NCBI RefSeq assembly: GCF_000172075.1
Contig: NZ_ABIC01000016.1
Span: forward strand, 1-64,000
Origin: Shewanella benthica KT99
GTDB lineage: Bacteria; Pseudomonadota; Gammaproteobacteria; Enterobacterales; Shewanellaceae
DNA: 64,000 bases
Direction of reading: 5' to 3'
Positions 21,484 through 29,985 of the stretch are shown here, piece by piece (position 1 is the first letter of the stretch; each line of letters opens with the position of its first letter). A program made the position numbers and the translations under genes. The notes under the pieces are model-generated. The model was not told the origin of the DNA. It was given only the letters and a program-made list of their open reading frames with translations, and did no database searches.

Positions 21484-21830
21484 ATGACCACTTTAGAGTT
21501 TTTTAAACTGTTATCCGATGAAACCAGACTACTCAGTTTGCTGTTGATCATTGCAGAGGGGGAGTTATGTGTCTGTGAGTTAATGCAGGCGCTAGACGAG
21601 AGTCAGCTAAGGTGTCAAGACACTTGGCTCAAATGAGAAAGGCAGGTCTGCTGCTGGATAAGCGTCAGGGACAGTGGGTGTTTTATAGGGTAAACCCTGA
21701 GTTACCAGATTGGATCAATAAGACGCTTACAGAGCTCAGTGAAAATAATAAGTCACTCATTTCAAGTAATATCACTAGGTTACACAAAATGGGCGAGCGT
21801 CCGGAACGTGTACGAGCTTGTTGTAATTAA
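21484..21830 (+). pseudogene. arsR: ArsR family transcriptional regulator, frameshifted
   Basis: Would be the arsenite-sensing repressor of the downstream arsenic genes. The first part (MTTLEFFKLLSDETRLLSLL...ELCVCELMQAL) carries the winged-helix start and the metal-sensing CVC of the recognition helix region. At about 21605-21608 the frame breaks: CAGCTAAGG lacks one base relative to the expected CAGCCTAAGG (Q-P-K), and the rest, VSRHLAQMRKAGLLLDKRQG to the RACCN end, continues in the next frame. Only the single base is missing; the coding sense is otherwise intact. It is either a recent inactivation or a base-call error. Confidence 0.85.
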
Positions 21831-21855
21831 ACCGATAAAAATTGAGGAAATAAAA

Positions 21856-22902
21856 ATGGGATTATTTGAACGTTATCTCAGTGTTTGGGTAGGGTTAGCT
21901 ATTCTTGCTGGTTTGGTTTTTGGCAATCTAATGCCGGCTGTATTTGCCTTGGTGGCATCGCTGGAATATGCCCATGTTAATTTAGTTATCGCCGTACTCA
22001 TTTGGGTGATGATTTACCCCATGATGGTGCAGATCGACTTTTCATCGATTAAAGATGTCAAAAAGAGCCCACAGGGGCTCATTCTGACAGTCGTTATCAA
22101 CTGGCTGGTTAAGCCTTTTACCATGGCACTCTTGGCCTGGTTATTTTTTAAGGTGCTGTTTGTCGATTGGGTCGACCCTCAGAGCGCGACCGAATACATC
22201 GCCGGTATGATTTTACTCGGCGTGGCTCCTTGTACGGCCATGGTGTTTGTCTGGAGTCAGCTCATCAAGGGCGATCCAAACTATACCTTAGTTCAGGTAT
22301 CGGTAAACGACCTCATCATGGTGGTGGCTTTCGCCCCTATCTGTGCATTACTGCTGGGTGTGAATGATATCCAGGTACCTTGGGAAACCTTACTCTCTTC
22401 GGTATTTCTCTATGTGGTTTTACCTCTGGTTGCCGGTGCGCTAACCCGTAAAAAGCTAGAAGCAGACGGGGATTCCGAGTCATTAAACAAGTTTGTTAGC
22501 AAGCTTAAACCTTGGTCTATGCTGGGTCTGCTCGGCACGGTAGTGCTGCTATTTGGCTTCCAGGCCCAGACGATTATCGATGAGCCACAGAACATCTTAC
22601 TCATTGCCATCCCTCTGATGATCCAGACCTATGGCATCTTCTTCATTACTTACTATATCGCTAAGAAGATGAAGCTGTCCCATAAGATAGCGGCCCCGGC
22701 TTGCATGATAGCGACCTCTAACTTCTTCGAGTTAGCCGTCGCCGTGGCTATCTCACTATTTGGTCTGCACTCTGGAGCGGCCCTAGCTACGGTTGTTGGT
22801 GTCCTGGTTGAGGTTCCGGTTATGCTCACTCTGGTGGCTTTCGTGAATAGTCGGCGCAGTAAATTTGAAGCCGATACTGGTAATGAAACGGTCGAAACAT
22901 AA
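21856..22902 (+). CDS. acr3: Arsenite efflux permease, ACR3 family
   Basis: Exports arsenite across the inner membrane, driven by the proton-motive force. The 348-aa product has about ten membrane helices and the conserved [19 protein letters not shown] segment whose Cys is required for transport, plus [12 protein letters not shown] chose ATG 21856, preceded by TTGAGGAAATAAAA; the frame is open further upstream across the arsR end, without support. It follows arsR directly and is probably cotranscribed with it. Confidence 0.93.
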   Translation: MGLFERYLSVWVGLAILAGLVFGNLMPAVFALVASLEYAHVNLVIAVLIWVMIYPMMVQIDFSSIKDVKKSPQGLILTVVINWLVKPFTMALLAWLFFKVLFVDWVDPQSATEYIAGMILLGVAPCTAMVFVWSQLIKGDPNYTLVQVSVNDLIMVVAFAPICALLLGVNDIQVPWETLLSSVFLYVVLPLVAGALTRKKLEADGDSESLNKFVSKLKPWSMLGLLGTVVLLFGFQAQTIIDEPQNILLIAIPLMIQTYGIFFITYYIAKKMKLSHKIAAPACMIATSNFFELAVAVAISLFGLHSGAALATVVGVLVEVPVMLTLVAFVNSRRSKFEADTGNETVET

Positions 22903-22935
22903 ACATTGACTGAGTGTCCCGATAGGATTTAGGAC

Positions 22936-22965
22936 CTAGAATCTAGCTTAAGAGCTAGATTCTAG
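22936..22965. repeat. Perfect 13-bp inverted repeat between acr3 and GAPDH gene
   Basis: CTAGAATCTAGCT and AGCTAGATTCTAG are perfect inverse complements around a 4-base TAAG spacer. No T-run follows, so it is not a standard terminator. It shares the CTAGAATCTAG core with repeats at 20997 and 24063. Confidence 0.8.
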
Positions 22966-22971
22966 AGTTAG

Positions 22972-22999
22972 TAATAGCTGAATCGTAATAGCTGAATTG
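22972..22999 (+). repeat. 14-bp direct repeat before GAPDH gene
   Basis: TAATAGCTGAATCG and TAATAGCTGAATTG follow each other directly, with a third partial TAATAG. They end about 28 bases before the GAPDH start, next to its ribosome site. Confidence 0.7.
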
Positions 23000-23026
23000 T
23001 AATAGAAGCAATCAAGGAACTGAGTC

Positions 23027-24049
23027 ATGAGTATTAAGATAGGTATCAATGGATTTGGCCGCATGGGCCGCTTGGCATTAAGAGCCGCCTGGGATTGGGA
23101 TGATGTCGAATTTGTACATATCAACGATCCTGCTGGAGATGCCCATACTTTGGCTCACTTGTTGATGTTCGATTCGGTCCATGGACGCTGGCAACATGAA
23201 GCCACAGCAGATGAAACTGGTGATAGCCATTACATAGTGATCGGTGATAAGCGTATCCCTACTAGCCGCAATACGGCTATTGCGGATACTGACTGGTCTG
23301 GTTGTGATCTGGTTATCGAGGCGTCTGGCGTGATGAAGTCTAAGGCTAAGCTGCAGGCTTACTTGGATCAAGGAGTGAAGCGTGTCGTGGTGACGGCGCC
23401 AGTGAAAGAGGAGGGGGTGCTTAATGTGGTGATGGGAGTCAATCATCATTTATATGACAAGGACCTCCACCCTATAGTCACAGCGGCTTCCTGTACCACC
23501 AACTGTTTAGCACCCGTGGTGAAAGTACTCCACGAGAAAATTGGTATCAAGCATGGCTCCATGACCACGATACACGATATTACTAACACCCAGACCATCC
23601 TCGATGCGCCCCATAAAGATCTGCGCCGCGCCCGAGCCTGTGGTTTGAGTCTTATCCCGACCACGACAGGTTCGGCCACCGCAATTACCCATATATTCCC
23701 AGAGCTTAAAGGCAAGCTTAACGGCCATGCGGTGCGAGTTCCTTTAGCCAATGCTTCGCTGACAGACTGTGTATTCGAGCTTGAGCGTGCTACTACAGAA
23801 GATGAAGTCAACGCCCTATTCAAAGAGGCCGCGGCGGGAGAGCTCAAGGATATCTTAGGTTTCGAAGAGCGCCCTCTGGTTTCGGTAGATTACAAGACAG
23901 ATCCACGCTCCTGCATCATAGATGCGCCATCGACCATGGTCGTTAATGGCACTCAGGTGAAGCTCTATGTCTGGTATGACAATGAGTGGGGATATGCCAA
24001 CAGAACAGTAGAGCTAGCGCGAATGGTTGGATTGCAAGATAAAAGCTAA
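23027..24049 (+). CDS. Arsenate-type glyceraldehyde-3-phosphate dehydrogenase (ArsJ partner)
   Basis: In arsenic islands this GAPDH uses arsenate in place of phosphate to make 1-arseno-3-phosphoglycerate, which ArsJ then exports. The 340-aa product has the NAD site [13 protein letters not shown] at residues 6-18 and the catalytic SCTTNC block with Cys156, followed by a variant phosphate-binding region ([20 protein letters not shown]). The ATG at 23027 follows CAAGGAACTGAGTC. Its place between acr3 and arsJ, not in a glycolysis cluster, supports the arsenic role; a general glycolytic role cannot be fully excluded. Confidence 0.88.
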   Translation: MSIKIGINGFGRMGRLALRAAWDWDDVEFVHINDPAGDAHTLAHLLMFDSVHGRWQHEATADETGDSHYIVIGDKRIPTSRNTAIADTDWSGCDLVIEASGVMKSKAKLQAYLDQGVKRVVVTAPVKEEGVLNVVMGVNHHLYDKDLHPIVTAASCTTNCLAPVVKVLHEKIGIKHGSMTTIHDITNTQTILDAPHKDLRRARACGLSLIPTTTGSATAITHIFPELKGKLNGHAVRVPLANASLTDCVFELERATTEDEVNALFKEAAAGELKDILGFEERPLVSVDYKTDPRSCIIDAPSTMVVNGTQVKLYVWYDNEWGYANRTVELARMVGLQDKS

Positions 24050-24060
24050 GAAGGAAACTA

Positions 24061-24086
24061 GTTCCTAGAATCTAGAATCTAGGAAC
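24061..24086. repeat. Inverted repeat between GAPDH gene and arsJ
   Basis: GTTCCTAGA and TCTAGGAAC pair around an 8-base ATCTAGAA loop that itself contains the CTAGA motif. A further CTCGAATCTAGAG follows at about 24093. Same sequence family as the repeats at 20993 and 22936. Confidence 0.75.
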
Positions 24087-24117
24087 TCAGGGCTCGAATC
24101 TAGAGTGTAGGATATTT

Positions 24118-25383
24118 ATGTTTTCCAGTATCAAAGCTTTACCGGAATCTGTGAGGCAATATCTGCTAGTCACAGGCAACTATTGGGCATTTACCTTGAC
24201 CGATGGTGCCCTGCGGATGCTGGTGGTGCTGCATTTTCATCAGCTAGGTTATAGCCCTCTCGCTATCGCCATGCTGTTTCTCTTCTACGAGATTTTCGGC
24301 GTGATTACTAACTTAGTTGGTGGTTATCTGGGGGCACGTATTGGGCTAAACAAGACCATGAATATTGGTCTGGGCTTGCAGGTCGCGGCGCTTGTCATGC
24401 TGCTGGTGCCAAGCTCCATGCTTACCTTAATTTGGGTGATGATGGCGCAGGGCATCTCCGGCATAGCCAAAGATCTCAATAAGATGAGTGCCAAGAGTTC
24501 AATCAAGATGCTGCTTGTTACTGAGCCATCTAACGGCCAGACAGACGGCGAGGCTAAGGCTGGAGATGATGTCAATGCTAAGCAGCAGAAACTCTATGGC
24601 TGGATTGCCAAGCTTACCGGTTCTAAAAATGCCCTCAAGGGAGCGGGATTCTTTCTTGGTGGCGCCCTGCTGAGCCTGTTTGGCTTCACGTTTGCCATCG
24701 CTATCATGGCAATCGCGCTAACCTTAGTCTGGGTCTTGAGTCTGTTTACTCTCAAGCGAAATCTGGGCAAAGCCAAGAACAAGCCCAAGTTCAGCGAGAT
24801 ATTTTCTAAGAGCCGCAGTATCAACATATTATCAGCGGCGCGTATGTTCCTATTTGCTGCCCGTGATGTCTGGTTTGTGGTGGCATTGCCCCTCTATCTC
24901 GGCAGCCAGTTTGGCTGGGATCACTATTATGTGGGAGGATTCCTGGCACTTTGGGTGATTGCTTATGGCTTGGTGCAGACTCAAGCGCCAAGGTTTACCT
25001 CTAAATCCGATGGCTCCGCGCCAGGAGGCAGGCAAGCCCTGCTATGGGCTTGTGCTCTTACGGCTATCCCTGGGCTGATTGCGCTAGCCTTGACCTTTAA
25101 TATCAGCCCTCAGTTGAGCCTGTTAGCTGGATTGATGCTCTTCGGTGCAGTATTCGCGGTTAACTCTTCACTACATAGCTTTTTGATTGTCAATTATGCC
25201 AGCGACGATGGTGTCTCCCTGGATGTGGGATTTTACTACATGGCCAACGCCATGGGGCGCTTAATTGGCACTGTGCTTTCCGGCTATGTGTATCAAGTAG
25301 CAGGGTTAGAAGTTTGTTTGTGGATCTCATCAGTAATGTTGGGGCTGACGGCTGTTATCAGTATCTATCTACCCAAGGATTAG
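24118..25383 (+). CDS. arsJ: Organoarsenical efflux MFS transporter ArsJ
   Basis: Major-facilitator exporter of 1-arseno-3-phosphoglycerate, giving arsenate resistance together with the GAPDH upstream. The 421-aa product has about twelve membrane helices and begins MFSSIKALPESVRQYLLVTGNYWAFTLTDG-like, with a charged cytoplasmic loop at about residues 140-165 (NGQTDGEAKAGDDVNAKQQK). The gene is last in the arsenic island. I see no clear terminator after it. Confidence 0.9.
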   Translation: MFSSIKALPESVRQYLLVTGNYWAFTLTDGALRMLVVLHFHQLGYSPLAIAMLFLFYEIFGVITNLVGGYLGARIGLNKTMNIGLGLQVAALVMLLVPSSMLTLIWVMMAQGISGIAKDLNKMSAKSSIKMLLVTEPSNGQTDGEAKAGDDVNAKQQKLYGWIAKLTGSKNALKGAGFFLGGALLSLFGFTFAIAIMAIALTLVWVLSLFTLKRNLGKAKNKPKFSEIFSKSRSINILSAARMFLFAARDVWFVVALPLYLGSQFGWDHYYVGGFLALWVIAYGLVQTQAPRFTSKSDGSAPGGRQALLWACALTAIPGLIALALTFNISPQLSLLAGLMLFGAVFAVNSSLHSFLIVNYASDDGVSLDVGFYYMANAMGRLIGTVLSGYVYQVAGLEVCLWISSVMLGLTAVISIYLPKD

Positions 25384-25850
25384 CCGCCTTGAAATGAAGG
25401 TGGTTTACATTTTTTATTTAGCATCCGGCTTATTTTTTACTTGGTAGTTTGCTAGTTTATCGTACCTTTGCTGTTATCTATCATCTGCGGTGAGCTATGT
25501 GCAGATACTTCAACTAATTTTAGGGCCTTATAATTGAAGGCTATTTGCATTTTTTGCTGTTGGCTTTTTGTATTGGGGAGTGTGATTGAAGGTTTAACCT
25601 TCATGGCTACCTATCGCTTGCTGCGGGCTTATATGCAGATACTTATATGGACCCATCCCGTTTGCAAGAGGCTCTCTATTCGATTTAGCTTTTTAAATTG
25701 TGGGTAGCGTCTCCATAGGTCGTCATTCCCGCAATGCTTTTGGGCGGGAATCCAGTGCCTTTCGGTATTTGGTCGGTTGTTGAAGGCTAAACCCTCACTT
25801 TTACTTATCGCCTGTAGCGGGCTATTAGTGTAAGTAATCTCTCGGTACGC
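25384..25850. repeat. Degenerate tandem repeats after arsJ
   Basis: Two imperfect units of about 130 bases lie end to end, 25384-25518 and 25521-25645: both have 'TTGAA..GAAGG.......TTTGCATTTTTT' near the start, a 'CTATC...TGCGG.G..TAT' middle, and end in TGCAGATACTT. A third, partial unit lies at about 25780-25840 (TTGAAGGCTAAACC ... CTTATCGCCTG). No coding potential is apparent. Confidence 0.55.
25722..25753. repeat. REP-like palindrome, copy 2
   Basis: CATTCCCGC and GCGGGAAT form a hairpin around ATGCTTTTGG, similar to the copy at 21109-21140 but with CCCGC in place of CCGGC. Confidence 0.6.
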
Positions 25851-26137
25851 TGGTTCTCGATTTTAAAAGAGTCCATCCCTGGGTGCTCTGCGGTTTCAAA
25901 CAACTTCCATGTTTAACAGTCAGTTCGACAAAATATGTCCATATACAACAGCCAGTTCAGCTTCCATGCTTCTCGTTCATAGGCACATGGCTATGCCATA
26001 TTCACCCTGTCTCTCGTTCGAAGAGTATCACTTCGCGACACCTCACCCTGAAACCTAAGTCCTTGAGCTAACTTACACCTGCTGATTTACAAGAAATCTG
26101 TCTATTCGATTTAACCAAATTTGACCCGAGTCCTCTA
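25851..26137. other. Non-coding stretch before PNP fragment
   Basis: No gene is recognised. The sequence holds short echoes of itself (CAACTTCCATG...AGTCAGTTCG, then CAGCCAGTTCAGCTTCCATG) and looks like worn repeat DNA continuing from 25384. Confidence 0.35.
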
Positions 26138-26398
26138 TTATTTCTTCTTGCTCTCGACAAATGACTGAATTAATTTCAGGAAGTCACTTTCGGCTAACTT
26201 TGCACTTTTGAGGGTTTGCTCGTGTGACAGTTTTACATCACCTAGGCCCTCTGCCATGTTGGTAATGGCGCAAATCGCAAGCACAGGTAAGCCACAATGC
26301 GTGGCAGAGATCACTTCTGGTACAACAGACATACCCACAATTGCCCATCGACTATTCGTAGCAGTTTGCGGAGCAAGCAAATAAATTAGGTCAGACAA
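26138..26398 (-). pseudogene. 3' fragment of a purine nucleoside phosphorylase gene (XapA/PNP type)
   Basis: About 70 C-terminal residues of a trimeric purine nucleoside phosphorylase are readable: VGMSVVPEVISATHCGLPVL, then AITNMAEGLGDVKLSHEQTL and a helical end. An intact enzyme has about 270 residues; the N-terminal three quarters, with the phosphate site, are missing. The first 18 codons of the open frame (MSDLIYLLAPQTATNSRW) do not look like the family, so the break is near 26345. Remains of a deleted gene. Confidence 0.85.
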
Positions 26399-26526
26399 AG
26401 GTTAATGGCATGTCTTCGAACCTTTTCCAAAAAAAACGAAGGCGATCACGACGATAAAATGAGCAAGATCAATCTTTGTCTATAAATACTAAGACGTTAT
26501 CAAGCTAGGGAGGGTTTGGCACATGA

Positions 26527-26661
26527 GAAAACTATCAATATCAATTTTATGGTGTATATGAATGGAATAATAAAGGTGGTGTAGTGCATTGGATTCATCG
26601 AGATCCAAATAACAATCATATAAATGGCTGGCTAAAGCATAAAGGTCATATGTACCAGTAA
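26527..26661 (+). pseudogene. 3' fragment of a DUF3465 family gene
   Basis: The frame ending at TAA 26659-26661 reads QFYGVYEWNNKGGVVHWIHR, then DPNNNHINGWLKHKGHMYQ. This is the C-terminal half of DUF3465 proteins, whose conserved core is 'FYGEYEWN.KGGV.HWTHHDP....GW..H.GK.YQ'. An in-frame TGA at 26524 precedes it and no start codon is present, so the N-terminal part with the signal peptide is lost. Confidence 0.8.
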
Positions 26662-27068
26662 TTTTATAACAAGCTAATAAATAATGGCGCTGGGGGGGGG
26701 GCTCTCATCATTGAGGCATCCCAGCATAGTCAACGGTCTTAATCTATTCAATCATTGGTCAGCCTTCAGGACATTGATGTATCCATACACGGCACCTGCT
26801 GCAGGCAATAAACACTATTGAAGCTATGGACTTGATGAATCCTATAACTACCCATACAGCTAGATGAAGAAAAAGATATTTGAATCAAACTTGTTATCCG
26901 ACAAGTTATCCAATTTCTATGTGTAAAACTATTCACTAATAGTTTCCCCCTGCGCCCTTTCCAAACCTTGACTATTCGTTGTACTCTGTAGCGCAATCAA
27001 AAATATTAGCCATAGAGCTAAACGCACAAAAAACATAAAAATAATCAGCAAGAATTGAAGAGGTTTGA
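26662..27068. other. Intergenic region with a ten-G run
   Basis: No gene is recognised over 400 bases. A homopolymer of ten G lies at 26692-26701, the longest in the window. The rest is AT-rich and its short open frames lack start signals. The end (27000-27060) should hold the symporter promoter. Confidence 0.4.
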
Positions 27069-28442
27069 ATGGAAGGAATAACTGAATTTATCAGTATGAT
27101 CAATGGCTTTGTATGGGGTGTCCCCATGCTGGTCATGATCTTAGGTGTTGGTCTGTTTCTCTCCGTAGGTTTGAAACTGATGCCAATTTTAAAATTGGGA
27201 ACCGGCTTTAAACTGCTCTGGTCTGGTCGGATCCCTGATAAAGATAAGTCGATGAAGGGGGAAATTAGCCCTTTCAATGCATTAATGACTTCGCTTTCAG
27301 CAACAATCGGTACGGGTAATATTGCCGGTGTTGCTACAGCTATCTTTATTGGTGGTCCGGGTGCGTTATTCTGGATGTGGTGTACGGCGCTGGTGGGTAT
27401 GGCGACTAAGTTTGCTGAGGCAGTACTCGCGGTAAAATATCGTGAAATAGATGCAAATGGCAACCACATCGGTGGCCCTATGTACTACATCAAGAATGGA
27501 CTCAGCAGTAAGTGGGCCTGGTTAGGTACCGCGTTTGCCCTGTTCGGTTCTTTTGCCGGTTTCGGTATCGGTAACACGGTACAGTCAAATTCGGTAGCCG
27601 ATGCCCTAAGCAGTAACTTTGGTGTGCCGACTTGGGTAACAGGTCTTGTATTGATGGTGCTAGTCGGTGCTGTACTGATGGGCGGGATCAAGCGTATCGC
27701 CGATGTGGCGGGTAAGCTGGTACCACTTATGACCCTGTTCTATATCGCCGCGGGTCTTGCCGTATTAGCGGTTAATGCAGCCGAGATCCCGGATGCTATA
27801 GTGCTAATTTTTCATAGTGCATTTAACCCGGTTGCGGCTCAAGGTGGCTTCGCCGGTGCAGCGGTATGGGCAGCGATTCGTTTCGGTGTGGCACGAGGCA
27901 TCTTCTCCAATGAAGCAGGCCTAGGTAGCGCACCGATTGCTCACGCTTCGGCTCAGACTAATAACCCGGTCGCTCAAGGCCTGGTTGCCATGTTGGGTAC
28001 CTTTATCGATACCTTAATCGTCTGTTCAATCACAGGCCTGGCAATCATAGTATCGGGGGCTTGGACATCGGGTGAGAATGGCGCGGCGATGACGTCCTTG
28101 GCATTCTCATCGGCGCTGCCTATGGGAAACTATATCGTGGCAATTTCCCTGTCTGTGTTCGCCTTCACCACCATCTTAGGTTGGAGTGTGTATAGCGAGA
28201 AGTGCGTGCAGTATCTATTTGGCGTGAAGGCGGTGAAGCCTTTCAGAATTCTATGGATTCTGGTGGTGCCATTAGGTGCGGTTAGTTCACTGGATTTCAT
28301 CTGGTTACTGGCCGATACGCTCAATGCCATGATGGCGATTCCAAACCTTATCGCTCTGGCATTACTCAGTCCGGTAGTGTTTAAACTGACGCGGGAATAC
28401 TTTATTAAGAAGCGCGAAGAAGATGATGCTGCTAAGGTTTAA
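27069..28442 (+). CDS. Sodium:alanine (amino acid) symporter, AGCS family
   Basis: Takes up alanine or glycine with sodium. The 457-aa product has about ten helices and the family signatures ATIGTGNIAGVATAIFIGGPG near residue 79, GGPMYYIKNGL near 137 and IFSNEAGLGSAPIAHA near 278. GAAGAGG before the ATG is the ribosome site. It stands alone, with remnants upstream and a terminator downstream. Close relatives include AlsT, DagA and AgcS; which amino acid is carried is not certain. Confidence 0.94.
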   Translation: MEGITEFISMINGFVWGVPMLVMILGVGLFLSVGLKLMPILKLGTGFKLLWSGRIPDKDKSMKGEISPFNALMTSLSATIGTGNIAGVATAIFIGGPGALFWMWCTALVGMATKFAEAVLAVKYREIDANGNHIGGPMYYIKNGLSSKWAWLGTAFALFGSFAGFGIGNTVQSNSVADALSSNFGVPTWVTGLVLMVLVGAVLMGGIKRIADVAGKLVPLMTLFYIAAGLAVLAVNAAEIPDAIVLIFHSAFNPVAAQGGFAGAAVWAAIRFGVARGIFSNEAGLGSAPIAHASAQTNNPVAQGLVAMLGTFIDTLIVCSITGLAIIVSGAWTSGENGAAMTSLAFSSALPMGNYIVAISLSVFAFTTILGWSVYSEKCVQYLFGVKAVKPFRILWILVVPLGAVSSLDFIWLLADTLNAMMAIPNLIALALLSPVVFKLTREYFIKKREEDDAAKV

Positions 28443-28469
28443 TCTATAATCGCGACATAATCGACAATT

Positions 28470-28494
28470 AAAAGCGCCGAGAGGCGCTTTTTTA
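28470..28494 (+). terminator. Terminator after the AGCS symporter gene
   Basis: AAAAGCGCC pairs with GGCGCTTTT around GAGA, followed by T-rich TTTATT. Strong intrinsic terminator 27 bases past the stop. Confidence 0.88.
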
Positions 28495-28806
28495 TTGTCT
28501 GTGATTTCAGATTGTTCCAGTGTGGGCAGAGCCTGTTTTAGCCAGATATCGGGTTGGCTAACCTTGTCATCTACCAGTATTCGTAAGCGCTGATAAGAAA
28601 GATATCAGGCTATTCGGAGGAGAAGTGAGATCTATTTAACATTATTTGCAGATAATAAAAATTATTGGTTAGTGGGGGAGGACGGAGAGTGAAGTTGATT
28701 TAATTCTATTTTAAACAATTATTTAATGTGTTTCGTGAACTAGGCTATCGCCGAGAATAAGATAACCTAGCAGGTTGCGGATCACAAATTTAGTAAACTC
28801 AGGCAT
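28495..28806. other. Intergenic region between the symporter and HU genes
   Basis: No convincing gene. On the minus strand about 35 codons read YQRLRILVDDKVSQPDIWLK before reaching the terminator; these could be the worn end of a regulator gene, but an in-frame stop lies just upstream. The rest is AT-rich. Confidence 0.3.
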
Positions 28807-28836
28807 AAAAGAAATCTCCCTGTAGGAGGTTTCTTT
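28807..28836 (-). terminator. Terminator after HU gene
   Basis: On the minus strand AAAGAAACCTCC pairs with GGAGATTTCTTT around TACAG (one wobble pair) and ends in a T-run, 14 bases past the HU stop. Confidence 0.85.
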
Positions 28837-28850
28837 TAGACAGAAAAACC

Positions 28851-29126
28851 TTACTGATTAACGCTATCTTTCAGTGTTTTGCCTGCTTTAAACTTAGGTA
28901 CGGTTGCAGCTGGAATCTGGATCTCTTTACCCGTCTGTGGGTTACGACCAATACGTGCCGCTCGATTTGTAGTTTCAAAAGAACCAAAGCCAATAATAGA
29001 GATTTTATCACCGCTCTTCAGTGCTGCTGTGATTGTCTCTTCAAAAGATTTTAGTGCGCGTGCAGCTTCTGTTTTAGTCAGGTCCGCATTTTCAGCCATT
29101 TTTGCAACAAGTTCAGTCTTATTCAT
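28851..29126 (-). CDS. DNA-binding protein HU
   Basis: Small histone-like protein that bends and compacts DNA as a dimer. The 91-aa product begins MNKTELVAKMAENADLTKTE, has the core GFGSFETTNRAARIGRNPQT with the DNA-arm, and ends VPKFKAGKTLKDSVNQ, all HU hallmarks. AAGAGA lies 10 bases before the ATG. Sequence alone does not tell which of the HU paralogues (alpha, beta or an accessory copy) it is; it is not next to lon, where hupB normally sits. Confidence 0.95.
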   Translation of the reverse strand: MNKTELVAKMAENADLTKTEAARALKSFEETITAALKSGDKISIIGFGSFETTNRAARIGRNPQTGKEIQIPAATVPKFKAGKTLKDSVNQ

Positions 29127-29341
29127 TTGAATCGTCTCTTCTTTCTGTAGATTTAATTAAGCTAACCACATTAGGTACTTAGTAATTACGCTAGGTAACA
29201 TGCCATAAGCTTAGCCATTTTTAAAGGGTTTTAGCGTCCTAAAATGGCGTTTCAGGTCAACTTTTGAATAAATAATCATCAAAATGTGCTTGTTTGACGA
29301 ATCATCGAGCATTTACTCTCGTGGTGGACCCGTTATCTGGT

Positions 29342-29755
29342 TCATTCCTGTTTGATTGATGCTTCCGCTTGCAAGTAGTCCTTAGTGGATTTGGCCAGAG
29401 CAAGATAGATTTGGAATGATAAGAGTAGCATGGCGACTATTGCGATGAGAGGCACGGGAATATCATGTCCATCAAGGATGACTTTGACATCTTGCGGCGA
29501 GATTTGATAGGCGATAATGGCTGTGCCACCCAGTGCCGATAATCCCAATGTTTGTATGCCTAAGTAAACTTTAAAAATAATGCTGGCCCAGTTAGTCCTT
29601 AGTATCAGACCTATGAGAACGGGGATAACCCCTAGAGAAAATAGACCCACGGCTTGAGTGTTGACAGCCCGGGATAGGGCGAGCAGGGCCAAGGCGAAAT
29701 ATAGCAACATGAGTATAGATAAGCCTAAGGGTGGTTTTTTCATTGAATGTCTCAT
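29342..29755 (-). CDS. Hypothetical four-helix membrane protein
   Basis: A 137-aa protein with four hydrophobic helices (about residues 13-30, 36-53, 62-85 and 101-120) and a short charged C-terminus. I do not recognise the family. ATG 29743 (MKKPPLGLSIL) is an equally good start. It is transcribed away from the DUF4240 gene, with a perfect inverted repeat in the divergent region. Confidence 0.65.
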   Translation of the reverse strand: MRHSMKKPPLGLSILMLLYFALALLALSRAVNTQAVGLFSLGVIPVLIGLILRTNWASIIFKVYLGIQTLGLSALGGTAIIAYQISPQDVKVILDGHDIPVPLIAIVAMLLLSFQIYLALAKSTKDYLQAEASIKQE

Positions 29756-29828
29756 AGAACCTAAGTGATAGTTTATCTTGCGGTTAGGAATCGCTGGCGA
29801 GTGTAGAAAAGTTCATCAGTGCTGTCAA

Positions 29829-29874
29829 AGGCATTAATCTTATTTCCCCCCGTAAAGAAATAAGATTAATGCCT
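29829..29874. repeat. Perfect 18-bp inverted repeat
   Basis: The arms 29829-29846 (AGGCATTAATCTTATTTC) and 29857-29874 are exact inverse complements around a 10-base loop beginning CCCCC. No T-run follows on either strand, and it lies between two divergent genes, so it is not an ordinary terminator. Confidence 0.85.
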
Positions 29875-29985
29875 CTGTTGATACTTTTACCGACTCTCTC
29901 TTTCCTATCAGAGAGTTTGTACTGTCTCGAGTCGGCATATTGGTTAGAATGGTCAAAAGCAGTAGATGAGAGAGAAGAGAAGCCA

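Noticed and set aside
21739..21855. Upstream extension of the arsenite permease
   Set aside because: It lies across the end of arsR in another frame; ATG 21856 has its own ribosome site and gives the known ACR3 start.
28500..28600. Minus-strand frame reading YQRLRILVDDKVSQPDIWLK
   Set aside because: Only about 35 codons between a stop and the symporter terminator; I could not tie it to a family, so I did not call a gene.
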